Shown here one piece after another: positions 18,468 to 26,386 of a stretch of DNA of 64,000 nt (its first letter is position 1; each line of letters begins with the position of its first letter). The notes beneath the pieces were generated by a model. The model was given only the letters and a program-made list of their open reading frames with translations, did not search any database and was not told the origin of the DNA. Made by a program: the position numbers and the translations under genes. The stretch comes from Aureococcus anophagefferens (lineage: Eukaryota > Sar > Pelagophyceae > Pelagomonadales > Pelagomonadaceae), in NCBI RefSeq assembly GCF_000186865.1, contig NW_008705566.1:657848-721847 (forward strand), given 5' to 3'.

Positions 18468-19469
18468 ATGGCTTCACTCGTGGACGCGCCGTGGGACAAT
18501 GCGAAGACGTCCGCAAGCAACGACGATGACCTGTTCGAGCGCATCGGCGCCATGTCCATCAAGGACCTGAAGAAGTTCCTCGGCGAGCGCAACGTCACGC
18601 CGGACGCGTCCATCGTCGAGAAGCGCGAGCTGCGGAACTTGGCCTACCAGAGCGCGGGCGTCGGGCCGCCGGCGAAGCCGCTGCCCGCCGGCTGGGCCAA
18701 GTTCGTGGACCCGAGCGACGGCACGCCGTACTACCACTGCCGGGCCACGGGCGAGACGAGCTGGGACTTCCCCGAGGCGCCCGCCGCGGCGGCTCCGGCG
18801 GCGGCCGCGGAGGCGCCGGCGGACGCGGAGGCGCCGGCGGCCGCGGCGCCCGAGGTCGCGCCGGAGGCGGCGGCGGCGGAGGACGCGCCCGAGGAGGAAG
18901 CAAAACCAGACGAGGTGGACTGGAAGACGCTGTCCATCAAGGAGCTGAAGCTCGTCCTCCACGCGAACGGCCTGTCCACGAAGGGCTTCGCGGAGAAGAA
19001 CGACTTCGTGAAGCTCGCGACGGACAACGCGGGCTGGATCCAGCCCCACCTCGCCTACCAGCCGGCGACGACGCGCGCGCCGGCGCCCGCGGCCGCGCCC
19101 GCGGCCGCGCCGGGCGGCGCCGCCGTCGCGGCGCCCGAGGTCGTCCTCGGCCCGGCCTTCGACGAGGGCAAGGCGCGGCGCGCGGACCTCGACGGCATCA
19201 TCGAGAAGCCCGTCGGCGGCGAGGACATCGCCGACGGCGGCTGGCAGATCGACGTCTTCGGCACGAAGCGCGGCCGCTGCCTCGACGACCCGAGCTGCAT
19301 CCGGTTCACGCCCCGGAACATGCGCGTGAACAACTGCGGCATGGGCAGCGCCGCCGTGACTTGCATGCGCTGCGGCCGCGACAACCTGCGCCACCAGGAC
19401 CTCGGCAAGTGGGAGGAGGGCGAGCCCCACATGGTCAACGAGCGCGGCGAGGGCGTGCGCTTCGGGTAA
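18468..19469 (+). CDS. WW-domain protein with two SAP-like helical repeats and a zinc-binding C-terminus
   Basis: 333 residues. The order is a helical SAP-like repeat (MSIKDLKKFLGERNV ... VEKRELRNLA, about 29-62), a WW domain (LPAGWAKFVDPSDGTPYY ... GETSWDFPEAP, about 70-102), an Ala/Pro/Glu linker, a second helical repeat (LSIKELKLVLHANGL ... FAEKNDFVKLA) and a C-terminal domain with two CxxC-like pairs (NNCGMGSAAVTCMRCG). The helical repeats are of the same type as in the gene at 1505-2352. WW domains bind proline-rich ligands. Specific role is unknown; RNA processing would be a guess. A perfect hairpin (gggcagcc/ggctgccc) lies just upstream at about 18427-18450. Confidence 0.82.
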   Translation: MASLVDAPWDNAKTSASNDDDLFERIGAMSIKDLKKFLGERNVTPDASIVEKRELRNLAYQSAGVGPPAKPLPAGWAKFVDPSDGTPYYHCRATGETSWDFPEAPAAAAPAAAAEAPADAEAPAAAAPEVAPEAAAAEDAPEEEAKPDEVDWKTLSIKELKLVLHANGLSTKGFAEKNDFVKLATDNAGWIQPHLAYQPATTRAPAPAAAPAAAPGGAAVAAPEVVLGPAFDEGKARRADLDGIIEKPVGGEDIADGGWQIDVFGTKRGRCLDDPSCIRFTPRNMRVNNCGMGSAAVTCMRCGRDNLRHQDLGKWEEGEPHMVNERGEGVRFG

Positions 19470-19511
19470 AGTGAAGGGCACATTGAAGCGGCTCTCTGAG
19501 AGCTGCCAACG

Positions 19512-20465
19512 ATGCTCTGCGTCATGCGCGTCGTGCTCGCAGCCGCGGTGCTCGCGCACGTCGATGCTTTGAGAGTGACGCGAAAGGACGCGATCGTCGG
19601 CGCGGCGGCGTCGTCGCTGCGGCCTGTGTTGCCGCGTACTGCGAAGGCTGCCGCAGCTGCTGCCACTACTGCGAGCTCTGCCGCAATCGCCACAGCTGCT
19701 GCTGCCACGCCGGCGCGCGCCGCCGCCGCCACCGGCACGGCGGCACGACTGCGCGCGGTGACGGACCCGGCGACCTACACGGCGCTGGCCTACGCGCCGC
19801 CGGGCAAGAAAAAACCGCCGCTCGTCGTCGTACTTCACGGCGCGGGCGAGAACGCGCGCGACGTCTGGAACCTCGCGGACATCCAGGGCGAGCACCGCGG
19901 CCTCGCGCCGAGCCTCCTCGCGGCCGGCGCCGCGCCGCCGTCGCTGGCGGAGAACTTCGCCGTCGTCGCGCCCTACTCCGCCGGCCGGTTGAGCCTCTAC
20001 GGCGACCCGCGGTCCAAGATGCTCGCCTTCGTCGACTGGGTCTTGAGCGACGCCGGCCGCGCGGCGGGCTGCCCCGACGCGGACCCGAGCCGCGTCTTTC
20101 TCTTTGGTTTTTCCGACGGCGCGACGGAGGCCGTGGAGCTCCTGACGACGAAGCGCTTCGCCGGCGGCGTCGTGTGCTCCTACGGCTTCACGGGGACGCT
20201 GCCGGCGGCGGCCGTCAGCCGCCTCGCGGACGTGCCCGTCTGGGCGTTCCACTCCGCGGACGACGCCATCTTCGACGTCGCCAACAGCGACCGCCTCGTC
20301 GCGAGCCTGCGGCGCGGCGGCGCGCGGGACGTCGTCAGGTACACGCGCTACGACTCGGACCCGGAGAACGTCGCGGGCTCCGCGCGGGGGCACACGTGCG
20401 GCATCTCGGCGTCGAAGCTCCCCGAGGTGTACGACTGGATGCTCCAGATTCACGCGCCCGGATAA
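19512..20465 (+). CDS. Secreted or plastid-targeted alpha/beta hydrolase (esterase/depolymerase type)
   Basis: 317 residues. The N-terminus is a signal peptide (VMRVVLAAAVLAHVDA) followed by an Ala-rich, Arg-containing leader that could be a plastid transit region. The alpha/beta-hydrolase core shows the oxyanion motif LVVVLHGAGENARD, the nucleophile elbow GFSDGA, an acid residue in HSADDAIFD and the terminal histidine in RGHTCG. It resembles LpqC/PHB-depolymerase-like and phospholipase/carboxylesterase enzymes. The substrate is unknown. The stop is 7 bp from that of the convergent CCCH gene. Confidence 0.84.
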   Translation: MLCVMRVVLAAAVLAHVDALRVTRKDAIVGAAASSLRPVLPRTAKAAAAAATTASSAAIATAAAATPARAAAATGTAARLRAVTDPATYTALAYAPPGKKKPPLVVVLHGAGENARDVWNLADIQGEHRGLAPSLLAAGAAPPSLAENFAVVAPYSAGRLSLYGDPRSKMLAFVDWVLSDAGRAAGCPDADPSRVFLFGFSDGATEAVELLTTKRFAGGVVCSYGFTGTLPAAAVSRLADVPVWAFHSADDAIFDVANSDRLVASLRRGGARDVVRYTRYDSDPENVAGSARGHTCGISASKLPEVYDWMLQIHAPG

Positions 20466-20472
20466 CACGGCC

Positions 20473-21102
20473 TTATCGCGCGGCGTCCTCCTCGCCGATG
20501 CCCTCGTCGAGGATGTGCGTGATGCACTGGAGGATGAGGCTCGTCTCGCGCGTGATGTCGCGGTGGAGCAGCTTCCGGAGCATCGTGCCGCCCGGCGGCA
20601 CGAAGGCCGCGGGCCCCAGGTGCCGCTCGCGCGCCCCGCCGTCGTGGTGCGCGTGGCGGCAGCCGCGCCCCCGGCGGCAGGAGCCGTGCTCCGCGAAGAA
20701 TTTGCATCGCGGCACGTCCGAGACGTCGTGCGAGTAGCGGCAGGCGTCGCCGCGGGCGCAGGCGCCGCCGTGGAGCATGCTGAGGCACGGGTTCAGCCGC
20801 GGCGCGGGCGCGGGCGCGGCCGCGGCCGCCGCGGCGGGCGCCGCCGCGGCGCCGTCGCCGTCGCTGTCGCTCGCGTAGCCCGCGAGGCCCAGGAGCCCGG
20901 TCGGCGCCTCGTCGCGCTCGACCTTGGCGCGCTTCGCGGCGGCCTGCTGCTCGAGGTTCGCGCGCGACGGCCAGCGCTTCCGCCGCTCCGCGCGCCACTC
21001 GGCGACCTGCTGGGGATCCGTGCCCAGGAGCACGCGGAACGCCGCGCCCTCGACCTCGATCATCTTGTAGCCGGCGCCGGCGTAGAGGTCGGTTTGCGAC
21101 AT
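20473..21102 (-). CDS. NUFIP1-like protein with CCCH zinc fingers
   Basis: 209 residues. Residues ~30-55 hold the NUFIP1 conserved core (QQVAEWRAERRKRWPSRANL), which in animals and yeast (Rsa1) links box C/D snoRNP assembly to the R2TP complex. Two CCCH fingers follow (CLSMLHGGACARGDACRYSH and CKFFAEHGSCRRGRGCRHAH, about residues 108-155), and then a helical C-terminus (LLHRDITRETSLILQCITHIL). Combined NUFIP1 plus CCCH architecture is found in plant and protist homologues. A nuclear RNA role is inferred. The start is an ATG at 21102, 124 bp from the divergent endonuclease start. Confidence 0.85.
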   Translation of the reverse strand: MSQTDLYAGAGYKMIEVEGAAFRVLLGTDPQQVAEWRAERRKRWPSRANLEQQAAAKRAKVERDEAPTGLLGLAGYASDSDGDGAAAAPAAAAAAAPAPAPRLNPCLSMLHGGACARGDACRYSHDVSDVPRCKFFAEHGSCRRGRGCRHAHHDGGARERHLGPAAFVPPGGTMLRKLLHRDITRETSLILQCITHILDEGIGEEDAAR

Positions 21103-21226
21103 CGGCGGTGCGTTCACGGCAGCGGCGGCGGCCTCAGACGCTGGCGGGCGTACATCGCCTGAGATGCCGGCGCCGAGGTTCAGCTTTCGGTCAAGTTTGG
21201 CTTCACCTTGCGCGCTCAAAGCGCAT
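21103..21226. promoter_or_regulatory. Divergent promoter region, NUFIP1-like / endonuclease
   Basis: 124 bp between divergent ATGs. An alternative in-frame ATG for the endonuclease lies inside it at 21164. No defined motif is seen; inferred from position. Confidence 0.35.
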
Positions 21227-22675
21227 ATGGGCAGCCCAAAACGCCTCTTTCGCTGCACGCTGCTCGTCGCCCTCGCGCGGAGCTGCGACATCGACAGCTA
21301 CTACGCCGACGTCGATCTCACTTTGACCGGCGCGGCCCTCCGCGCCGCTCTCCAGGACCGCATCTCGTCGCCGCACGACGTCGTGCCCTACACGTCCGAC
21401 GCCACGGACACCTGGGACGCGCTCTACGTCCTCGACGCGGATCCGTCGAACGCCGACAACGTCGTCGGGATCTACACGCGGCGGTCCGTGGCGGCGAGCC
21501 TGTCCGGCGCGACCGACGGCTGGAACCGCGAGCATCTGTGGCCCAAGAGCCACGGCGTCGGCTACTCCGGCGCGGACTTTAGCGACCTGCACCACCTGGT
21601 CGCGGCGGACGGCAGCACGAACTCCGCGCGCGGCAACAAAATCTTTGGAAACTGCGAGGGGCTGCCGGGCTGCGAGTCGCCCGCGTACGACGAGGCCGCG
21701 GACGACACGGCGGCCGACGCCGAGTCGTGGCGGCCGCCGGCCGACGTCCGCGGCGACATCGCGCGGGCGATGTTCTACATGGACGTGCGGTACGCGGATC
21801 TGAGCTTAGCGTCCTGCGACTTCATCTGCGACGACCCGGGAATCTCCGGCAACTACTCGTGGCTCCGGCGGTGGCACGACGACGATCCCGTCGACGACGC
21901 CGAGCAGGCGCGGAGCGACCTCGTCTGCGAGTCGTACCAGCTCAATCGCAATCCGTTCGTCGACTACCCGGAGCTCGTCGCCCGGCTCTTCGACGACGCG
22001 GACGAGACCGCGGCGCGGGCGGCCGTCTGCGACTCCGTCTGCGTCGAGGAGACGGACGACGAGTCCGGCGCGTCGTCGCTCTCAGCCGGGGGCGCGATGG
22101 TCGCCGGCGTGCGCACGAACCCGGACGCCTTCGCGATCGTCCTGCTCGAAGACGCGACGGGGCTGGAGCACCTGCGCGTTACCGACAACGGCTGGAGCGA
22201 GGGCGACGGATTCCGGGACTCCGAGGGCGTCCTCGCGTGCACGCGCGCCGAAGCCGTCGCGGGGACCGTGCTCACGGAGGCGGACTTCGAGGCGCGCGAG
22301 GGCTCGTTCAACCTCGCGTCGGGTGGCGACCAACTAATCGTCTACAACGCCGCCGGCTCCTTCGTGACCGCGCTGAGCATCAACGGCGCCTGGGACGACG
22401 CCGCGACGTCGAGCGGCACGTCCGCGCTACCGTCGGAGCTCGTCGACGGCGAGACGGCGCTCGCGCTGTCCGCCGGCGACTACGACTACGCGGGGTCGCG
22501 CTACGGCGCTGCGGCAGAATTGCGGGAGTGGCTCGCGGCCGGCGGCAACTGGGAGGCGGCGTCCGGCGACGTCGACGCGACGGCCTTCGACGTCGGCGAC
22601 TCGGAGTCCGCCGCGGCGCCGAGGTTCGAGCCTTTTTATTTACTCGCCCTTTTGCCGCTCCTTTTCCACGCGTAG
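21227..22675 (+). CDS. Secreted endonuclease I-type nuclease, probably GPI-anchored
   Basis: 482 residues from the ATG that gives a good signal peptide (MGSPKRLFRCTLLVALARSC). Residues ~15-250 match bacterial-type endonuclease I (EndA): the catalytic block GWNREHLWPKSHG, then DLHHLVAADGSTNSARGN, and a late NRNPFVDYPELV. A second module follows (about residues 290-390, TNPDAFAIVLLEDATG ... GDQLIVYN) resembling lamin-tail-like domains often attached to extracellular nucleases. The last 15 residues are hydrophobic (FYLLALLPLLFHA) with no charged tail, consistent with a GPI signal. The probable function is degradation of extracellular DNA for phosphate or nucleoside scavenging. A longer form from an ATG at 21164 is possible. 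Confidence 0.88.
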   Translation: MGSPKRLFRCTLLVALARSCDIDSYYADVDLTLTGAALRAALQDRISSPHDVVPYTSDATDTWDALYVLDADPSNADNVVGIYTRRSVAASLSGATDGWNREHLWPKSHGVGYSGADFSDLHHLVAADGSTNSARGNKIFGNCEGLPGCESPAYDEAADDTAADAESWRPPADVRGDIARAMFYMDVRYADLSLASCDFICDDPGISGNYSWLRRWHDDDPVDDAEQARSDLVCESYQLNRNPFVDYPELVARLFDDADETAARAAVCDSVCVEETDDESGASSLSAGGAMVAGVRTNPDAFAIVLLEDATGLEHLRVTDNGWSEGDGFRDSEGVLACTRAEAVAGTVLTEADFEAREGSFNLASGGDQLIVYNAAGSFVTALSINGAWDDAATSSGTSALPSELVDGETALALSAGDYDYAGSRYGAAAELREWLAAGGNWEAASGDVDATAFDVGDSESAAAPRFEPFYLLALLPLLFHA

Positions 22676-22763
22676 TTCCTCGCTCAGGCCGACGGCGACG
22701 CCGGCAGCCGCGCCGACGGCGGTACCGGCGACGCGGACGAGCACGACGTGGCGAGCGCCGACG

Positions 22764-22917
22764 CGTGCCCCGTCGCGTGCGGCGAATGCTAAGGGTGCTT
22801 AGGCGAAGAAGCCGCGTATTCGCCTAGGACAGGGACGCCTTCCTTCGTGCCCCGTCGCGTGCGGCGAATGCTAAGGGTGCTTAGAGGCCGCGTAGTCGCC
22901 TAGGACAGGGACGCCTT
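22764..22917. repeat. 82-bp tandem duplication of the cyclophilin 3' end
   Basis: Copy 1 (22764-22845) and copy 2 (from 22846) share cgtgccccgtcgcgtgcggc and the following 60 bp, with one short indel and a few substitutions. Copy 2 contains the stop and last codons (KASLS, stop) of the cyclophilin gene; copy 1 is an extra 3' end downstream of it. The spacer 22676-22763 shows nothing else. Confidence 0.85.
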
Positions 22918-23616
22918 CTTGATGTAGGAGAGGCGCGGGAAGTTGGCCTTGAGGTACTCGTTGCCCTGCGTCGTGATCTTGCCCTGGTTCGGCGACTCGC
23001 CGTACTCCGCGTTGAGCTTCTCGGCGATGTCGAGGCCCTCGGTGACGACGCCGATGGGCGAGAAGCCCTGCTTGTCGAGGAAGCCGTTGTTGCCGAAGTT
23101 GATGAACATCTGGCTCGTCCGCGTGTTCCGGCCGGCCGTCGCGAAGACGAGCGTGCCGCGCGTGTTCGACACGGCGACGGGGTCGTCCTGGAGGTTCGCC
23201 GCCTTGTACTTCTTGTTCAGGGCCGGGTCGCCGCTCAGGCCGAACTGGACGATGAACTTGGGCACGACGCGGAAGAACCGCGCGTCGTCGTAGAAGCCGA
23301 CGGTGATGAGCTCCTTGAAGCGCTCGACGCCGAGGGGCGCCCAGTCGGGCTTGAGCTCGATGACGATGTTGCCGAGGTCCGTCTCGAGCGTCGCGACGTT
23401 GCCGCCGCCGGCGACGGACGCGCGCGGGAACGCCGCGAGCGCCGCGGCGGCGCCGGCGCCGCGCAGCAGCGCCGACCGCGACGGCGCCGTCGGCACGTCG
23501 TCGCCGGCGGTCATGCGCAGCTCCTTGAGCGCGTGTCGGCGGCGGTGCACCAGCGACGGGCCCTGCAAGGCCGAGGCCGCCGGGAGGAGGAGCAAAAGTG
23601 CGAGTTTCAGCACCAT
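22900..23616 (-). CDS. Thylakoid-lumen cyclophilin-type peptidyl-prolyl isomerase
   Basis: 238 residues. The leader is tripartite: a signal peptide ([17 protein letters not shown]), a basic transit segment, and a twin-arginine-free hydrophobic lumen signal ([20 protein letters not shown]). The cyclophilin core follows ([20 protein letters not shown], then [57 protein letters not shown]). The catalytic Arg/Phe pair (FFRV) and the QMFINF block are present. It catalyses proline isomerisation, here probably on lumenal photosynthetic proteins. The start codon is 103 bp from the divergent gamma-glutamyl hydrolase. Confidence 0.92.
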   Translation of the reverse strand: MVLKLALLLLLPAASALQGPSLVHRRRHALKELRMTAGDDVPTAPSRSALLRGAGAAAALAAFPRASVAGGGNVATLETDLGNIVIELKPDWAPLGVERFKELITVGFYDDARFFRVVPKFIVQFGLSGDPALNKKYKAANLQDDPVAVSNTRGTLVFATAGRNTRTSQMFINFGNNGFLDKQGFSPIGVVTEGLDIAEKLNAEYGESPNQGKITTQGNEYLKANFPRLSYIKKASLS

Positions 23617-23719
23617 CGTCTACGGCTCAGAGTCCTTCAAGCTGTCGATCCGACTTCACAATGTCATGAAGTCATAGAGCTTCAGCGAAGCGACGGTGAA
23701 GTAAATTTAGTGGCAAAAC
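23617..23719. promoter_or_regulatory. Divergent promoter region, cyclophilin / gamma-glutamyl hydrolase
   Basis: 103 bp between divergent start codons, notably AT-richer than its surroundings (about 23640-23715). No named element is recognised; inferred from position. Confidence 0.4.
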
Positions 23720-24667
23720 ATGGCCCCCGGCATGCGTGGGCGGCTTTCGTCGCTCGTGTGCATCGCAGTACTCCACCGCGCTACCTCCATCGACTCGCCG
23801 GTCATCGGCGTCATGGCCCAGCCGGCGCTCGCGCCCGGGCAGCAGTACCTCGCGGCGAGCTACGTCAAGTTCGTGGAGATGGCGGGCGGGCGCGCCGTGC
23901 CGCTGAGCTACGCCATGGACAACGCCACGTCGTTGGAGCTCTACGGCCAGCTCAACGGCGTGCTCTTCCCCGGCGGCGCCAGCGCGCTGCCCGACGCCGC
24001 GCGCGCGGCCGTCGCGTACTCCGAGGCCGCCGCGCGGCGCGGCGAGGTCTTCCCGGTCTGGGGCACGTGCCTGGGCTTCGAGTGGCTCATGGAGATCGTC
24101 GGCGGCCCGGGCGTCGTCACGCCGGGCTTCAACGCGTCGAACGTGTCGCTCCCGCTGGCCCTGACGCCCGCGGCCGCGACGTCGACGATGTACGGCGGCG
24201 CCGCGAAGGAGGCGCTCCGCGCGTCGCTCGCGTCCGAGGCCCTCGCGCTCAACAACCACCACATGGGCGTGACGCCCGGCGCCTTTCGAGATTCCGCGGC
24301 GCTCTCCGCCACCTTCGACGTGCTGAGCACGAACGTCGACGGCGGCGGCGAGCCGTTCGTCTCGAGCGCCGAATCCAAGGCCGGCCACCTCTTCGCGGTC
24401 CAGTGGCACCCGGAGAAGAACGCCTTCGAGCACGGCGAGCGGGACGGCCTGCCCTTCGAGGCCATCAACCACGGCGCCGACGCCGTCGCCGCGACGGCCG
24501 CGCTCGCGGCGACCTTCGTCGACGTCGCGCGACGTTCTACCCAAACGTTCCCGGGCCGCGACGCGTTCCTCGCCTACCGCTGCGCGAAGAGCGACGCCGC
24601 CTACCCGGCCTTCCAGGAGGTCTACTTCTTCCCGGGCAACTGGACCGGCGCCGCGCCCGCGTGCTAG
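23720..24667 (+). CDS. GGH: Gamma-glutamyl hydrolase (folylpolyglutamate hydrolase)
   Basis: 315 residues. The class I glutamine-amidotransferase-like fold of GGH is clear: SPVIGVMAQP, YVKFVEMAGGRAVPL, NGVLFPGG, the nucleophile Cys in FPVWGTCLGFEWL, NNHHMGV, and the catalytic His in FAVQWHPEKN. GGH cleaves polyglutamate tails from folates, usually in the vacuole/lysosome or outside the cell. The N-terminus MRGRLSSLVCIAVLHRATS fits a signal peptide. Size and motif order match the family, with no visible loss of catalytic residues. The start is the first ATG after an AT-rich leader; MRGRL (fifth codon) is an alternative. Confidence 0.93.
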   Translation: MAPGMRGRLSSLVCIAVLHRATSIDSPVIGVMAQPALAPGQQYLAASYVKFVEMAGGRAVPLSYAMDNATSLELYGQLNGVLFPGGASALPDAARAAVAYSEAAARRGEVFPVWGTCLGFEWLMEIVGGPGVVTPGFNASNVSLPLALTPAAATSTMYGGAAKEALRASLASEALALNNHHMGVTPGAFRDSAALSATFDVLSTNVDGGGEPFVSSAESKAGHLFAVQWHPEKNAFEHGERDGLPFEAINHGADAVAATAALAATFVDVARRSTQTFPGRDAFLAYRCAKSDAAYPAFQEVYFFPGNWTGAAPAC

Positions 24668-24739
24668 TAAAAAAATTCTTGTGATGAACCGATGTGCGGG
24701 TCTCGCGCGGCGTTTCGCCGCGCGGCTCGGCGTCGCATC

Positions 24740-25111
24740 TCAGTTGTCCTTCTCCTCGAGGGCGTCGCGGTACTTCCCGTACAGCGCCTCGTCGCGCCGC
24801 TTGTCCGCGGCGGACTTGGGCGCGAACGCGAGGTACTCCTGGCCGTCGGAGCCCATCTGCATCTCCGTCTCCCAGTCCGCCGTCATGGCCCACTCGTGGA
24901 CCATCTTGTTCAGGTCGTCGCGCTTCAGCTCGTAGAGCGACTCGCAGGCCGCCTTGACCTCGACCTCGTCGCAGGGGCAGCTCGTCGTCGCGCAGGCCGC
25001 GCGGTACAGGTCCGCGAAGCTGTAGTCGCAGGCGTTCTTCAGGTTGCCGCTGCTCGCCTTGCAGCCCTCGGCGGACGCGCCGGGCGACTCGACCTTCTCC
25101 CAGTCCGCCAT
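24740..25111 (-). CDS. Small cysteine-containing protein of unknown function
   Basis: 123 residues from MADWEKVE. The protein is charged and soluble, with six cysteines clustered in CKASSGNLKNAC, CATTSCPCDEVEV and KAACESLYEL, and an acidic/basic C-terminal helix (RDEALYGKYRDALEEKDN). No signal peptide or membrane segment is seen. I do not recognise the family. It is head-to-head with the MYND-Sel1 gene, with only 93 bp between start codons, and tail-to-tail with GGH. Confidence 0.65.
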   Translation of the reverse strand: MADWEKVESPGASAEGCKASSGNLKNACDYSFADLYRAACATTSCPCDEVEVKAACESLYELKRDDLNKMVHEWAMTADWETEMQMGSDGQEYLAFAPKSAADKRRDEALYGKYRDALEEKDN

Positions 25112-25204
25112 CGTGCGACGGCGCGGCGCGGCGCGGCCCGTGTCGCGCGGGTGTCGCGACGGCGCGCGCGGGCTGGGCTCGATGAGAGCTAAAATTGCCC
25201 AGCA
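25112..25204. promoter_or_regulatory. Very short divergent promoter region
   Basis: Just 93 bp separate two divergent ATGs; the right third (about 25185-25204) is AT-rich. Inferred to contain two core promoters or one bidirectional promoter. Confidence 0.35.
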
Positions 25205-26386
25205 ATGCTCGCCAACATTCTGCAAGAAAGTATGTCCGCATCTAGCATGAGCTCCGCGTCATCGTACGACGCCGGCAAGCCCTGGCTCCAGTCCGCGTCC
25301 GACGCGAGCAAGGCCAGCCAGCAATGGCTCCAGAGCTGGTGGACCGCCTGCGCCCATTGCGGCGCAGCGGACGCGAAGCTGCGCTGCGCGGCGTGCAAGA
25401 CGGCGCGCTACTGCGCGCGCGACTGCCAGCTACGGCACCACGCAACGCACAAGTCGCTCTGCGCTGCCGCGCGCGCCGTCGCCTCCGAGCCGTGCTGCCC
25501 GCTGTGCGCGGACCCGATGCCCCGGGACGTCGCGCAAATAGTCTACCACGCGTGCTGCGGGAAGGAGTCGTGCGCGAGCTGCTGGCGCAAGATCGGCGCG
25601 TCGCCGGAGCTGCGGTCCCAGGACTGCTGCCCCTTCTGCCGCGCGCCGAACCGTAAGACCGACGAGGAGCTCCTCTCGCGGCTGCGGCGCGGCGTCGACC
25701 GCGGTGATCGCCTCGCGATGCGGGCGCTCGGCATCAAGACGAGGGACGGCACCTTCTCCGTCGCGCGCGACGTCGCCGCGGGGCTGGCGCTCCTCGAGCG
25801 GGCGGCGACGCCGTCGGACGGCGGCGCCGGCAACCGCCTCGCGCAGGCGGATCTCGCGAAGGTCTTCGACAACGGCACGCACGGCGTCGCGGTCGACGAG
25901 GTCCGCGCCGAGCGCTGGTGCCGCCTGGCGGCGGAGGCCGGCGACGGCGACGGGCTGACGCTGCTGGGCCACATGTACGCCGACGGGCGGGGCGGCCTCG
26001 GCGCGCCGTCGGAAGCGGCGGCGGCGCCCTGGTACCGGCTCGCGGCGCGGCGCGGCCACCCTGACGCCGTGCTCGCGCTCGCGGGCGCCCTCCTCTTCGG
26101 CGAGCGCGACGCCCTCGGCCCGGCGAAAATCGGGCTCTCGCTCTTCGTCGATCTCGCGGAGCGGGGCCACGCGGAGGCGCAGTACAAGCTCGGGCGCTGC
26201 TACCTCCACGGCGAGGATCCGCCGCGCACCGTCGAGGACCCGGACGTCGTCACGCTCGACCTCGACGCGGCGCTCGACTACCTGGAACGCGCCGCGCGCC
26301 AGGGCCACGAGGCCGCGCGCGACGTCCGGAGGTCCGCGCTGCGGATGGCGCGGCGCAACCCCCACTACCTCCTAACGTCGCGTTAG
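25205..26386 (+). CDS. MYND finger and Sel1-repeat protein
   Basis: 393 residues. A MYND finger spans ~49-87 (CAHC, CAACK, YCARDCQ, HKSLC). It is followed by a second Cys-rich, RING-like patch (CCPLCADPMP ... CCGKESCASC ... CCPFCRAP, about 98-148). The C-terminal half has Sel1-like TPR repeats (GDGLTLLGHMYADGRGG, GHPDAVLALAGALLFGE, GHAEAQYKLGRCYLHGE, and a last copy in ALDYLERAARQGHEAA). This MYND plus Sel1 pattern is recurrent in stramenopile genomes; it is a protein-interaction scaffold of unknown role. Its stop TAG overlaps the TAA of the convergent Patched-like gene. Confidence 0.85.
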   Translation: MLANILQESMSASSMSSASSYDAGKPWLQSASDASKASQQWLQSWWTACAHCGAADAKLRCAACKTARYCARDCQLRHHATHKSLCAAARAVASEPCCPLCADPMPRDVAQIVYHACCGKESCASCWRKIGASPELRSQDCCPFCRAPNRKTDEELLSRLRRGVDRGDRLAMRALGIKTRDGTFSVARDVAAGLALLERAATPSDGGAGNRLAQADLAKVFDNGTHGVAVDEVRAERWCRLAAEAGDGDGLTLLGHMYADGRGGLGAPSEAAAAPWYRLAARRGHPDAVLALAGALLFGERDALGPAKIGLSLFVDLAERGHAEAQYKLGRCYLHGEDPPRTVEDPDVVTLDLDAALDYLERAARQGHEAARDVRRSALRMARRNPHYLLTSR

